Part shown: one piece after another, positions 27,301 to 37,424 of the stretch
How the letters are laid out: each line of letters starts with the position of its first letter
Position numbering within the stretch: the first letter of the stretch is position 1
Origin: Tardiphaga robiniae
GTDB taxonomy: Bacteria > Pseudomonadota > Alphaproteobacteria > Rhizobiales > Xanthobacteraceae
Direction of reading: 5' to 3'
Assembly (NCBI RefSeq): GCF_001618955.1
Contig: NZ_LVYV01000003.1
Coordinates: 62,001-126,000 of the forward strand
Length of the DNA: 64,000 nucleotides
Translations under genes and position numbers: made by a program
The notes under the pieces: model-generated
What the model was told of the DNA's origin: nothing
Databases searched by the model: none
What the model saw: the letters and a program-made list of their open reading frames with translations, nothing else

Positions 27301-27912
27301 GTGACCATCGAATTTCTCATCACCTCGCTGGTCGTGGTGGCATCGCCGGGCACTGGCGCCCTTTACACACTGGCAACCGGATTTTCTCGCGGAGGCCGCA
27401 GCAGCATCGTCGCCGCATTCGGTTGCACGCTTGGCATCGTGCCGCATATGGCCGCTGCTATCCTCGGCCTCGCCGCCCTCTTACACACCAGCGCGTTGGC
27501 GTTTCAGGTGTTCAAATATGCCGGCGTCGCCTACCTGCTCTATATGGCCTGGAAGACGCTGCAGGAGCATGGCACGCTGAAGGTCGAGACCGACGACAGC
27601 GCGCAGTCCGCGCTGCAGGTGACGACCACAGCGATCCTGATCAACATCCTCAATCCGAAACTATCGATCTTCTTCCTCGCCTTCCTGCCGCAGTTCATCA
27701 GCGCCGACGAGACACATCCACTGTCGCAAATGCTGCTGCTCAGCGCGGTATTCATGCTGATGACCTTCGTGGTGTTTGCGCTCTACGGCCTGTTTGCGGC
27801 TTCGATCCGCAACCACGTCATCACGCGGCCGCGGGTGCTGACCTGGATGCGACGCACTTTTGCCGGCGCGTTTGCCGCGCTCGGTGCCAAGCTGGCTTTT
27901 GCCGATCGCTAG
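27301..27912 (+). CDS. LysE/RhtB-family amino-acid exporter
   Basis: A 203-residue membrane protein with about six helices. The N-terminus 'TIEFLITSLVVVASPGTGAL' carries the SPG motif that marks LysE/RhtB exporters, and 'ILNPKLSIFFLAFLPQFI' is the conserved NPK motif after helix 3. It exports amino acids or related metabolites; substrate not predictable. I start it at the GTG at 27301, aligned with family N-termini; an upstream start at 27211 would overlap the caspase-like gene and add a non-homologous extension. Converges with the MFS gene with six bases between them. Confidence 0.88.
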   Translation: MTIEFLITSLVVVASPGTGALYTLATGFSRGGRSSIVAAFGCTLGIVPHMAAAILGLAALLHTSALAFQVFKYAGVAYLLYMAWKTLQEHGTLKVETDDSAQSALQVTTTAILINILNPKLSIFFLAFLPQFISADETHPLSQMLLLSAVFMLMTFVVFALYGLFAASIRNHVITRPRVLTWMRRTFAGAFAALGAKLAFADR

Positions 27913-27918
27913 GCGGGG

Positions 27919-29160
27919 CTATTCCAGTCGCTCGACATTGCGCAGCGTCGGAAATAACCGCATCCAGAGCAGCGCGATGGCAACAGTGCCGAGGCCGCCG
28001 ATCAGTGCGGCCGGGACAGTGCCGAACAGCGCTGCGGTGACGCCGCTCTCGAACTGGCCGAGCTGGTTCGAGGTGTTGATGAACAGGTAGTTCACCGCGC
28101 CGACCCGGCCGCGCATGTCGTCCGGGGTCGCGAGCTGCACCAGCGAGAAGCGGATCACGACACTGACCGTATCCGCGGCGCCGAGCACCGCGAGCGCGGC
28201 CACTGACAGCCACAGCCATTGCGACACAGCAAATACCGCTGTCGCAAGGCCGAAGATGATGACGGCCTGGAACATCCGCATGCCGACCCGGCGGTTGATC
28301 GAGTAGCGCGTGAGCACCACGGTCGTCAGCAGTGCACCAACTGCAGGGGCCGCACGCATGAGGCCCAGCCCCCACGGGCCGGTCTGCAGAATGTCGCGGG
28401 CATAGATCGGCAGCAGCGCGGTAGCGCCGCCGAGCAGCACCGCGAACAGATCGAGCGAGATGGTACCAAGGATCGCCGGATTACTACGCACAAAGCCGAC
28501 ACCGGCAAACAAAGTCCGCAGCGACGGCGGATCCTTCACCGCCACCTCGCGCGCCAACTTGATCGCGCTGTTGAGCAAACCGCCGATCAGCCAGAACGCC
28601 GCCATCAGCACATAGGGCGTCGACGGCGACAGCGCATAGGCAATACCGCCAAGCGCGGGACCGCAAATCATCGCCACCTGAAATACGCCGGTCGAGAGCG
28701 CGGTCGCCTTCTGCAAATGGCCTTCGGGCACGACGCCCGGCAGTAGCGCCGAACCGGCCGGCGCCTCGAACGCGGTCGCCGCGCCGATCAACACCAGCGC
28801 CACGAAAATCTGCGGCACCGTAATCCAGCCGGCATAGGTGCCCCAGGCGAGCAGGATCGCCGTCAGCCCCTGCAACAACTGGCAGATCTGCACCACACGG
28901 CGACGATCATACCGATCGGCGATATGGCCGGCGACGAAGACCAGTGCCAGCATCGGCACGAATTGCGCGAGGCCGACCATGCCGAGCTGGAACGCGCTGC
29001 CGGTCAGATCATAGATCTGCCAGCCAACCGCAACCGCGGCGATTTGCGAGGCGAAGCGCGAGAAGCTGCGCGATACTATGTAGTACAGATACGGCGGATG
29101 GCGCAGCAAGAGCCGCGCGCCATCCGTGACGACGCCGGCAGACTGATCGGCGAGTGTCAT
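27919..29160 (-). CDS. MFS transporter (enterobactin-exporter-like)
   Basis: A 413-residue major facilitator protein with about 11-12 helices. 'GHIADRYDRRRVVQICQLLQ' is the A-type cytoplasmic loop between TM2 and TM3; 'SRFASQIAAVAVGWQIYDLT' in TM1 and 'GSALLPGVVPEGHLQKATAL' are features of the MFS_3 (EntS-like) subgroup. It should be an exporter. It overlaps the upstream reductase gene by four bases (ATGA), so it is the last member of a tightly coupled four-gene operon. Confidence 0.88.
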   Translation of the reverse strand: MTLADQSAGVVTDGARLLLRHPPYLYYIVSRSFSRFASQIAAVAVGWQIYDLTGSAFQLGMVGLAQFVPMLALVFVAGHIADRYDRRRVVQICQLLQGLTAILLAWGTYAGWITVPQIFVALVLIGAATAFEAPAGSALLPGVVPEGHLQKATALSTGVFQVAMICGPALGGIAYALSPSTPYVLMAAFWLIGGLLNSAIKLAREVAVKDPPSLRTLFAGVGFVRSNPAILGTISLDLFAVLLGGATALLPIYARDILQTGPWGLGLMRAAPAVGALLTTVVLTRYSINRRVGMRMFQAVIIFGLATAVFAVSQWLWLSVAALAVLGAADTVSVVIRFSLVQLATPDDMRGRVGAVNYLFINTSNQLGQFESGVTAALFGTVPAALIGGLGTVAIALLWMRLFPTLRNVERLE

Positions 29161-30293
29161 CCCGGCATGTTCGGATTGATCAGATACTTCTCGCCGGTGG
29201 CGCGCTTCGCATAGGCCCGGAGATTGTCGAGCTGCAACACGCCTTCGAGCGAAATCACCTTGGTGTAGTGGCTGGCGAAGGTGGTCTTGAGTTCGGCGAC
29301 CACGCGGGCACGAAGCCTGGCGGCATCAGCCACGCCGATCTTCTGCAGGAACGGAAACAGCAGCCAGCCACCCATGCCCCAGGCCATCCCGGCAGGGACG
29401 AATTCGATTGGGCGTAGATCCAGCCGGCCATAGACGTAGACCTGCTTGTGGGTCGTCGAGCCATAGCGGCTGTAGACCTTCATCGCCTTGACGGCGGCGA
29501 CTTCCATCGCCTGCAGGATCTGGCCCTGCAGCTTGCCGCCACCGGTGGCGTCGAAGGCCAGCGTGGCATTGGTGGCAATCAATGCGGCGGTCAGGTCTTC
29601 CATGAAACTCGGCGACGTCGAGTTGCAGACATATTTCGCGCCGATGCCGCGCAGCAATTTTTCCTGCTCCTCGCTGCGGACGATGTTGACGAGATCGATG
29701 CCGTCCTTCTGGCAGATCCTGTTGAGCATCTGGCCGAGATTGGACGCGGCGGCCGTATGCACCAGCGCCGTATGCCCTTCTCGCTTCATGGTCTCGACCA
29801 TGCCGAGCGAGGTCAGCGGATTGACGAAACAGGATGCGCCTTCGGTGGCCGTGGTGCCCTCTGGCAACGGCAGGCATTCCTTGGCCTTGATGACGCGATA
29901 CTGCGCATACATGGCACCGCCGATCATCGCGACGGTCTTGCCAAGCAGCGCCTGCGCGGCTTCGGACGATCCGGCCTTCACCACCGTGCCGGCGCCCTCA
30001 TTGCCGACCGCCATCGACTCGTCGAGACGGCCGCCCATCGCTTTCATGTTGGCCTGCGGGACGGTCGCCGTGACGACCGAGGATGCGCCGGTGCCGGAGA
30101 CTTTTACGCTGGCCGGATCGGCCGCGCCGAGCAGGAGACCGAGATCCGACGGATTGATCGGCGCAGCCTCTATGCGCACGACGACCTCGTCGGGGCCCGG
30201 CGCCGGGATCGCAACCTGCTGCAGCGAGATTTCCAGTTCGCCGCTGCTCTTGATGAGCGAACGCAGTTCAAGTCCGGATGTGACGTCAGTCAT
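29157..30293 (-). CDS. Zinc-type alcohol dehydrogenase-like (MDR) oxidoreductase
   Basis: A 378-residue medium-chain dehydrogenase/reductase. The N-terminal GroES-like domain includes 'PGPDEVVVRIEAAPINPSDL', and the nucleotide-binding domain contains 'LVHTAAASNLGQMLNRIC', a variant Rossmann glycine stretch. Catalytic and structural zinc cysteines of classical ADHs are not visible, so it is more like quinone/enoyl reductases that use NADPH without zinc. Substrate unknown. It is the third gene of the operon running from the membrane hydrolase to the MFS exporter. Confidence 0.82.
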   Translation of the reverse strand: MTDVTSGLELRSLIKSSGELEISLQQVAIPAPGPDEVVVRIEAAPINPSDLGLLLGAADPASVKVSGTGASSVVTATVPQANMKAMGGRLDESMAVGNEGAGTVVKAGSSEAAQALLGKTVAMIGGAMYAQYRVIKAKECLPLPEGTTATEGASCFVNPLTSLGMVETMKREGHTALVHTAAASNLGQMLNRICQKDGIDLVNIVRSEEQEKLLRGIGAKYVCNSTSPSFMEDLTAALIATNATLAFDATGGGKLQGQILQAMEVAAVKAMKVYSRYGSTTHKQVYVYGRLDLRPIEFVPAGMAWGMGGWLLFPFLQKIGVADAARLRARVVAELKTTFASHYTKVISLEGVLQLDNLRAYAKRATGEKYLINPNMPG

Positions 30294-30333
30294 GGTCGAT
30301 CCCCCTCAATATGTCCGGCGGTCTGGTGCCGCG

Positions 30334-30921
30334 TCAGTAGATGCCCGGAATGATGCGCTTGGTCTCGCGCATATAGGCCCGGTAGTCGTCGCCGAATGCC
30401 TCGATCAGCATCCGCTCTTCATAGTCGATGCGGGTGAAGAACAGGATCGCGATCGCGACCAGTCCGCCCAGCGCGGCCATGGCATTCGGCAGCAGGAACG
30501 CCTGCGCCAGTGCCCACAACCAGAACGAGGCATACATCGGATGGCGGATGCTGCGATAGACGCCGGCACGCACGATCTGGTGAGCCTCGCGGATTTCCAG
30601 ACTGGCCGACCATTGCCTGCCGAGATCCTTGTGCGAACGGCGAAACAGCCAGAGTGACAACACATAGAGCGCCGCGCCGATCACGACCGCCGCATAATTC
30701 AGCTGATAGTTCAGCGCGGCCGGCCAGCCGGTCACCAGCCAGATCAGCGGCACCACGAACAGGCCGACGGTGGCGATCGCCAGCAGAATGCGTTCGCGGC
30801 TCCAGCCGACCGCACGCAGCGTCGCCGTGCGGCGGGCTTTGCGCGCATAGGGGTAGCGAATGATGAACCAGGCGATCAGACCGATCGCCCAGACATATGT
30901 TCCAAGAAGTGACGCGGTCAT
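30334..30921 (-). CDS. Isoprenylcysteine carboxyl methyltransferase-family membrane protein
   Basis: The 195-residue protein has four to five membrane helices and the C-terminal ICMT/PEMT signature: 'GVYRSIRHPMYASFWLWALA' (RHPxY, cofactor site) followed by 'RIDYEERMLIEAFGDDYRAY' (EE motif). Family members transfer a methyl group from SAM to a lipid or prenyl-linked substrate; some bacterial members are NnrU-like with other roles. It follows the membrane hydrolase gene by 18 bp and precedes the reductase by 40 bp in the same operon. Confidence 0.82.
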   Translation of the reverse strand: MTASLLGTYVWAIGLIAWFIIRYPYARKARRTATLRAVGWSRERILLAIATVGLFVVPLIWLVTGWPAALNYQLNYAAVVIGAALYVLSLWLFRRSHKDLGRQWSASLEIREAHQIVRAGVYRSIRHPMYASFWLWALAQAFLLPNAMAALGGLVAIAILFFTRIDYEERMLIEAFGDDYRAYMRETKRIIPGIY

Positions 30922-30939
30922 TGTCGTCCGATCAGGCCA

Positions 30940-32190
30940 TCATGCGGCATTCACGGATGCCCCGGCTTGCGATTGAGAGGATGTGATTTTGGCCAGCGGC
31001 ATATCCAGCAGCGCGCCATCCGCACCGAAGCGTTTGAGGCCGCCTTCGCCCGCAGTGATCTCGTCGAACGGCAGAGGACCGCAGACCACCATGCAATAGT
31101 CGTAGGGCGCGCGGCACTGGTTGCCCATCACCATCTGATAGTGAATGCGCATGAAGCTGAAACGGTAGCGCTTGAACTGTTCCATGCCCATCATGGCATG
31201 CATCTGGACGCGCCGGATGTTCGGCCTGCCCTCGTCGCGATCGCGGCTGCGGCGCTTCAAGGTCACCGGATCGAAACGGTAGAAACTGATGACGTCGTCG
31301 CGGGCGTGATATTCGGTCCAGCGGATCGCCGGCGTGTCGGCAACGAGGCGCGTTGCTGCGCGCACGCTCTTGCCGGCGGGATGCAACGCGAATTTCGGGA
31401 TGGTCGCGCTCACCGTCATCACGCAGATGGTCGGGCCATGTTGGGGCAGATCCGGGTCGAGCGCGAGTGCGCGCGCCACCGCCTCCATGACCAGCGCCGC
31501 GCCGAGGCAATGGCCGACGATGACGATCTCGTCGACATCGGCCTTCTGTGCGCGTGCCACGATCACCCTCGCGAATTCATCGACGCGCGCCGTCATCTTC
31601 GGGCGCTGGCCATGGACATATTGCCGCGAGAAAATCCAGTCGTCGAACACATGATTGATCGGCTTGCGCCAGCCGTAATGATGCAACAGCGCCGTGAAGA
31701 CGGCGGCAGCAACAACGCCGCCCGCGATCCATGCAGCCGCGCCTGACATGCCGAGCAGCCAGGTCAGGCCATAGCCCACCGCCGCGCCAGATGCAGCAAA
31801 GCCCGCGATCCACAGATAGGAGAACAGGAAGAAGCCGGCATATTTCCAGCTCGCATAAAAGAAGCGGAACAGGGTTCCCGTTACCAGCCAGTCGCCGAGC
31901 GTGACGAAGGCTGCCCCCAATCGCGACAGCATGCCCCGCGAGTGATCCTGCAGAATGAGATCATCCCAGCGCAGCATTTCGTAGGTGGTTTCTGTCTGCC
32001 AGTTCGGCCCGGAGGTCTCGGCCCGCCAGGATGCGCTCACATTCGTAGCATCAAGCACCCCAGACGCCTTCGCGGACACGCTCCACGTCTTCTCGAAACT
32101 CGACAACGAACGGCGGAACCGCTCGAGCTGCGTGTCCGGCAGAATCGGGTCGTAGCCGCCAATGTGAAAGACATGTCGCCGCGCGATCAT
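30940..32190 (-). CDS. Membrane-anchored alpha/beta-hydrolase-like protein with Cys in nucleophile elbow
   Basis: 416 residues from the ATG at 32190, which has GGGAG about ten bases upstream; a longer frame to 32277 lacks such a site. The N-terminal 'MIARRHVFHIGGYDP' is an alpha/beta-hydrolase-like first strand. Two membrane helices (about 118-140 and 148-169) follow. Then comes a hydrolase elbow 'IVIVGHCLGAALVMEAVARA' at 222-241. The elbow has Cys (TGC) at 228 where lipases and esterases have Ser. Possible catalytic partners are in 'WTEYHARDDVISFYRF'. No named family recognised. First gene of a four-gene operon with a methyltransferase, reductase and exporter. Confidence 0.7.
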   Translation of the reverse strand: MIARRHVFHIGGYDPILPDTQLERFRRSLSSFEKTWSVSAKASGVLDATNVSASWRAETSGPNWQTETTYEMLRWDDLILQDHSRGMLSRLGAAFVTLGDWLVTGTLFRFFYASWKYAGFFLFSYLWIAGFAASGAAVGYGLTWLLGMSGAAAWIAGGVVAAAVFTALLHHYGWRKPINHVFDDWIFSRQYVHGQRPKMTARVDEFARVIVARAQKADVDEIVIVGHCLGAALVMEAVARALALDPDLPQHGPTICVMTVSATIPKFALHPAGKSVRAATRLVADTPAIRWTEYHARDDVISFYRFDPVTLKRRSRDRDEGRPNIRRVQMHAMMGMEQFKRYRFSFMRIHYQMVMGNQCRAPYDYCMVVCGPLPFDEITAGEGGLKRFGADGALLDMPLAKITSSQSQAGASVNAA

Positions 32191-32435
32191 CGTCCGTTCG
32201 CTCCCGAGTGCATCACGCACCGTTCTGATCCGGTGCATAGCAAATTCGCCCGCGCCGACAAACCTGCCCATGCCCAAAACGGAAGCGTCCGGCAGGATTT
32301 TGTCGCCCTCAGGTCACACAGCCGCTCTTTCGCAACCCCCTTCATCACAATTCCGGGAATCGAGGCAGGACTGTGATTGACGGCAGGCCTTTATGTCTGA
32401 ACATGTCGCGGGTTTTTTCGAAGAAAGAAAGCACT

Positions 32436-33116
32436 ATGTCGATTGCTCTCAAGGGCTTCAAACGGCCGTCGTGGACCTCTCCGGCGGCCGTTTTGCTGAT
32501 TCTGTCGTCGCTCTTTGTGGTCTCGCTCGCGAGTTCCGGGGATGCCGATGCCGCTCCCGGTCGTCGTCCCGGCCATGTCTATCTGTATCGCGGCCTCATG
32601 AACGTGTTCTCGCTGGGCATGGATCAGATCGCCTACAAGCTCGAAGCCGCCGGCGTCGCCTCCTCGGTCAGCAATCACACGCTGTGGAGCGGCCAGGCGG
32701 ACGACATGATCGCCCGGTACAAGGCCGGTAACCGCGAACCGATCATCCTGATGGGCCACTCGGCCGGTGCCGACGTGACCATCTCGATTGCCCGCAAGCT
32801 CGCGCAGTACAACATCCCGGTGGCGCTGATCGTGAACTTCGATCCGGTGGCGCCCGATGCTGTCCCCAACAACGTGAAGCAGATCGTGAACTATTACGTA
32901 CCCGCCGGCTGGGGACGTGCCGTGGCCGCCGATCCGCGCTTCAAGGGCAAGCTCGCCAATGTGAACGAGAACGCCACCACCAACCACTTCTCGATCGACA
33001 AGGACGACAGCCTGCAGCGTCAGGCCATTGCCCGCGTCATGGCCGTGACCGGCGGTGGCATCCGCCGCAAGCCGGCGGCGCCGAAGCCTGCACAAGTCTC
33101 GGCTGCTCCGCAATAA
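32436..33116 (+). CDS. Exported alpha/beta-hydrolase (lipase-like)
   Basis: The 226-residue protein has an N-terminal export signal or anchor (about 12-38, 'SPAAVLLILSSLFVVSLASS') and a hydrolase-like domain with the nucleophile elbow 'IILMGHSAGADVTISIARKL' (GHSAG). 'VNFDPVAPDAVPNN' may carry the catalytic Asp and 'TTNHFSIDKDD' the His, giving a plausible triad. Substrate is unknown. The start is uncertain: another ATG at 32403 would add 11 residues before the signal. It is transcribed alone, divergently from the membrane hydrolase, and ends in a strong terminator. Confidence 0.78.
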   Translation: MSIALKGFKRPSWTSPAAVLLILSSLFVVSLASSGDADAAPGRRPGHVYLYRGLMNVFSLGMDQIAYKLEAAGVASSVSNHTLWSGQADDMIARYKAGNREPIILMGHSAGADVTISIARKLAQYNIPVALIVNFDPVAPDAVPNNVKQIVNYYVPAGWGRAVAADPRFKGKLANVNENATTNHFSIDKDDSLQRQAIARVMAVTGGGIRRKPAAPKPAQVSAAPQ

Positions 33117-33139
33117 TAGGCAGCAAATATTGGAACGCA

Positions 33140-33177
33140 TTCAGCCGAGGTGATCGTCACCTCGGCTGAATTGTTTT
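33140..33177 (+). terminator. Rho-independent terminator
   Basis: A perfect 14-base-pair stem (TTCAGCCGAGGTGA, 33140-33153, with TCACCTCGGCTGAA, 33157-33170) with a three-base loop is followed by TTGTTTT. It lies 23 bp after the exported hydrolase stop and is oriented for the plus strand. The converging glycoside hydrolase gene ends 16 bp further on. Confidence 0.9.
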
Positions 33178-33192
33178 AGCCATTCGGAATCC

Positions 33193-35199
33193 TCAGACGA
33201 TCAGCACGTCATGATGTGACGGAGGCGTCGCCGGCGCGAGCGCGGCATCAGGAGCGCCGAGCGCGTCGTCATGCACCGGCGCGGCCGCGACGGGATGGCT
33301 CGACGCCGTCAGGACCTGAGCAAGAGCGACCTCCGCAGCGCCCTCGCCCTGCGCACTATTCTGCACCTCCGTGTGCGCGGACGCCTGACTGAAGGCAAAG
33401 TTCTCACTGCCGGAGCTGCTTGCAAGTGCCTGTCCGATAGTATCGACGGCAATACTGGCATTCGCGAATTTCAGAAACTCGGTATTGGTAAGATAGTCAG
33501 TGCCGTCGCGGCCGGCGACGCTGTCAGTGACGATCGTCTGAGCGCCACTGCGGTTGATGCTGTAGTCGGCCACATTGCCGGAGAATACCGCGGTGTCGGT
33601 GCCGTTGCCGCCATTGATGATGTCATTGCCGATCCCGCCGGCAATGTAGTCATCGCCGTCACCGCCGCGCACCACGTCGTTGTCGCTTGAGGCACCGAAG
33701 AACCAGTCCTGATGCTTGGCCGTGTCGAACTGGATGCTGCGGACATAGAGATCGAACGAGCCGGGCGAGCTGGCATTGGTGCCGTCGGCCGGCACCAGAT
33801 CGACGCCATTGATGGCGATATCCTTGAAATGCAGCGCGCGTCCGGGCTCGGAATTTGCGAGATTGATCGCGACACTGGAGATGCTGGCAGGATTGTCGAA
33901 AGTGACGGTGTAGGTCTGGTAACCGGCCGGATCGACCGCCGGTGTGAATTCGAGCAATCCGGAAACCGGTTGGCCATTGACCAGAACCTGGGCCTGCGCG
34001 CCGATGCCGTTCACTACCGAACCGTAGCCGGTCAGCGTGATGGTCGTACTCGTAAGCTTTCCGGCGATATCGGGCCCGGCGACAATCGTATCGTTCCCGG
34101 CTCCGCCATAAATCTCGTCATGACCGAGCCCGCCGATGATGACATCGTTGCCGCCTCCGAGATCAATCGTATCGCCGATCGACGAGCCCGTGATGGTGAC
34201 GCCCGGCGTCGCCCCGTTTCCCTGGAAATACTGCGCCACCACATCCTGCGCCGGTTTGTCCATGACCGAATAGCCGGTTTCCGAATAGAAGTTGTTGAGG
34301 TCCCACTGCCAGAACTCGACGCCTTTCAACCAGCTACCGCCATGCGCGCTCCAGACCTGAAAGAAGGCGTTGTAGGCATCTGCCTGTTCGGCGAGATCCG
34401 CAGGCGCCTTGGATGAGCCTCCGCCCGGATTGATCGCCGTGCCATCGATGCTGCGATAACCGACCTCGGTCATCAGAACCGGCTTGCCGTAATCCAGCGC
34501 CAGCGAATGAAAGAAATCGACGGGCGACTGATAGTCGAAGGCTTTGGCGTAATACGGATTATACGGCACCTCGTTCCACGCATGCACGAGATCGGCCACC
34601 GTCGGCGTCGTGCTGGCCGTCAAGGGTGGATAAGCGTTGATGCCGATCGTGTCGACCTGGTCCCAGAAGCTGACCTTGGATGCTTCGTCGGTTGCCGCCG
34701 CGTAAGTGACTTCGCCATGATAGACGCCGCGCACGGCCGAGATGATATCGACCCAGTAGCTGCGATAGGCATCGCCCGACAGGCTGCTCATCTCGTTGCC
34801 GATGGCGAAACTGGCGACATCGCCTTGCTCTGCAATTTCAGCCAGGTGAACGATCTCGGCCTTGTAGGACGCGAAGAAGGCATCGACGTCCGACGGCGCC
34901 AGACTGTGCGAGATCGTGCCGTCGAGACCTGTAATGCCCGGCTTGAAAACAACATCCAGCCCAGCGGCATGCGCCTTCTGAAAACCAGCCAGCAGACTCG
35001 CATCGCTCTCGGTCTTGGCGGGAACGGCCAGCACATCATTGCTGGTTCCGGTGTCGGTCCATATCCGCGTCGTCAACGCGATCGAATTCGATCCCAGTGA
35101 CGCCATTGCCTGAAACGCCTGATCGGCCGACGCACTGGAGAACTGTCCATTCCACTCCGACAGTGCACCGAAACCTTGGACCTTAAAGATGTTGGGCAT
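33193..35199 (-). CDS. RTX-type secreted glycoside hydrolase with carbohydrate-binding domain
   Basis: A 668-residue modular protein without a Sec signal. Residues 1-330 form a TIM-barrel glycoside hydrolase resembling family GH113, with likely acid/base Glu136 ('FAIGNEMSSL') and nucleophile Glu245 ('VLMTEVGYRS'). About 345-375 are RTX calcium-binding nonapeptides ('GGNDVIIGGLGHDEIYGGAG'). About 380-500 resemble a calcium-dependent xylan-binding module ('LTGYGSVVNGIGAQAQVLVN'). A second RTX block lies at about 520-555. The C-terminus is an Ala/Ser/His-rich tail, as in type I secretion signals. Export by a type I system is inferred; none is encoded in this window. Substrate (beta-mannan or xylan) is a guess. 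Confidence 0.8.
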   Translation of the reverse strand: MPNIFKVQGFGALSEWNGQFSSASADQAFQAMASLGSNSIALTTRIWTDTGTSNDVLAVPAKTESDASLLAGFQKAHAAGLDVVFKPGITGLDGTISHSLAPSDVDAFFASYKAEIVHLAEIAEQGDVASFAIGNEMSSLSGDAYRSYWVDIISAVRGVYHGEVTYAAATDEASKVSFWDQVDTIGINAYPPLTASTTPTVADLVHAWNEVPYNPYYAKAFDYQSPVDFFHSLALDYGKPVLMTEVGYRSIDGTAINPGGGSSKAPADLAEQADAYNAFFQVWSAHGGSWLKGVEFWQWDLNNFYSETGYSVMDKPAQDVVAQYFQGNGATPGVTITGSSIGDTIDLGGGNDVIIGGLGHDEIYGGAGNDTIVAGPDIAGKLTSTTITLTGYGSVVNGIGAQAQVLVNGQPVSGLLEFTPAVDPAGYQTYTVTFDNPASISSVAINLANSEPGRALHFKDIAINGVDLVPADGTNASSPGSFDLYVRSIQFDTAKHQDWFFGASSDNDVVRGGDGDDYIAGGIGNDIINGGNGTDTAVFSGNVADYSINRSGAQTIVTDSVAGRDGTDYLTNTEFLKFANASIAVDTIGQALASSSGSENFAFSQASAHTEVQNSAQGEGAAEVALAQVLTASSHPVAAAPVHDDALGAPDAALAPATPPSHHDVLIV

Positions 35200-35245
35200 T
35201 TACGCTCTCCGTCGGCATTGCCCGGAGAAGGCTGAACCCGCAACG

Positions 35246-35275
35246 TGATACCTTCGCGACCGCAATGGGGTATCA
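35246..35275. promoter_or_regulatory. Inverted repeat upstream of the RTX glycoside hydrolase
   Basis: TGATACC (35246-35252) and GGTATCA (35269-35275) form a perfect seven-base inverted repeat with a 16-base spacer, 47-76 bp upstream of the glycoside hydrolase start. The spacing fits a dimeric regulator or a small hairpin. No regulator gene is adjacent. Confidence 0.35.
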
Positions 35276-35333
35276 TGGTGACGTCTACAAATTGAACCTC
35301 GTTGTCATCTTGCGCGGTCAGGGTCATTCAATG

Positions 35334-35367
35334 AAAAACGCCGCCCGCTATTTCAGCGAACGGCGTT
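35334..35367 (-). terminator. Rho-independent terminator of eno
   Basis: On the minus strand, 43 bp past the eno stop, AACGCCG-TT-CGCT, loop GAAAT, AGCG-GG-CGGCGTT, then TTTC. Counting the two T-G wobbles the stem is 13 pairs and is followed by a T-run. Confidence 0.85.
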
Positions 35368-35410
35368 GATCGCGTAGTTCTTGCTCGGCCCGGAAGGCCG
35401 CGCCTGCGCT

Positions 35411-36736
<1,326 letters not shown>

Positions 36737-36822
36737 CTACAGCAAGCCTTCCGGCGGGAAAACCCCGCCTGGCGTGACGACGGGCCGGAGATTGGCTATG
36801 AACCGCCGCAACGGAGATATTT

Positions 36823-37302
36823 ATGTCAAAAACACCCCGCAAATCCCCCAAATTGCCGGCTGACTTGCAGCTCGGCCGCGCCGTGGAATGGCCGACCTCC
36901 CCGGAGCAGGCCAAACTCGACCGTGTACCGAACCCGCAGAAGGACACCAATTACGTGGTGCGCTTCACGGCTCCGGAATTCACCTCGCTGTGCCCGATCA
37001 CCGGCCAGCCGGATTTCGCCCATCTGATGATCGACTATGTGCCCGGCCAGTGGCTGGTCGAGTCGAAGTCTCTCAAGCTGTATCTCGCCTCGTTCCGCAA
37101 TCACGGTGCCTTCCACGAGGATTGCACCGTCGAGATCGGCAAGCGCGTCGCCTCTGCCATCAAGCCGAAATGGCTGCGCATCGGCGGCTACTGGTATCCG
37201 CGCGGCGGCATCCCCATCGACGTGTTCTGGCAGACCGGAACGCTGCCCAAGGGCGTCTGGGTGCCGGAGCAAGGCGTCGCGCCGTATCGTGGGCGGGGCT
37301 AG
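36823..37302 (+). CDS. queF: NADPH-dependent 7-cyano-7-deazaguanine reductase
   Basis: QueF reduces preQ0 to preQ1 in queuosine biosynthesis. The 159-residue protein is the short, type I form (YkvM-like): '[20 protein letters not shown]' holds the nucleophile Cys57 and the catalytic Asp, '[20 protein letters not shown]' is the E(S/L)K(S)xK-(F/Y)xxSFR cofactor motif. No preQ1 riboswitch is apparent in the 128 bp upstream. It is followed at once by a REPIN and the REP-associated transposase gene. Confidence 0.96.
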   Translation: MSKTPRKSPKLPADLQLGRAVEWPTSPEQAKLDRVPNPQKDTNYVVRFTAPEFTSLCPITGQPDFAHLMIDYVPGQWLVESKSLKLYLASFRNHGAFHEDCTVEIGKRVASAIKPKWLRIGGYWYPRGGIPIDVFWQTGTLPKGVWVPEQGVAPYRGRG

Positions 37303-37308
37303 CAGTCG

Positions 37309-37381
37309 GTAGCCCGCATGAGCGCAGCGACATGCGGGACAGCTAGGCAGACCCGGATGTCGCTTCGCTCATCCGGGCTAC
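37309..37381. repeat. REPIN: inverted pair of REP palindromes (left of RAYT)
   Basis: Two about 30-base REP units face each other: left arm begins GTAGCCCGCATGAGCGCAGC and right arm is the reverse complement of GTAGCCCGGATGAGCGAAGC with few differences, separated by about 13 bases. It starts seven bases after the queF stop and ends 43 bp before the transposase start. The same unit occurs at 37979-38047. Confidence 0.88.
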
Positions 37382-37424
37382 GCTGATCCATGGCAAATTT
37401 TTGTGACCGCGCTACTATCAGCCG

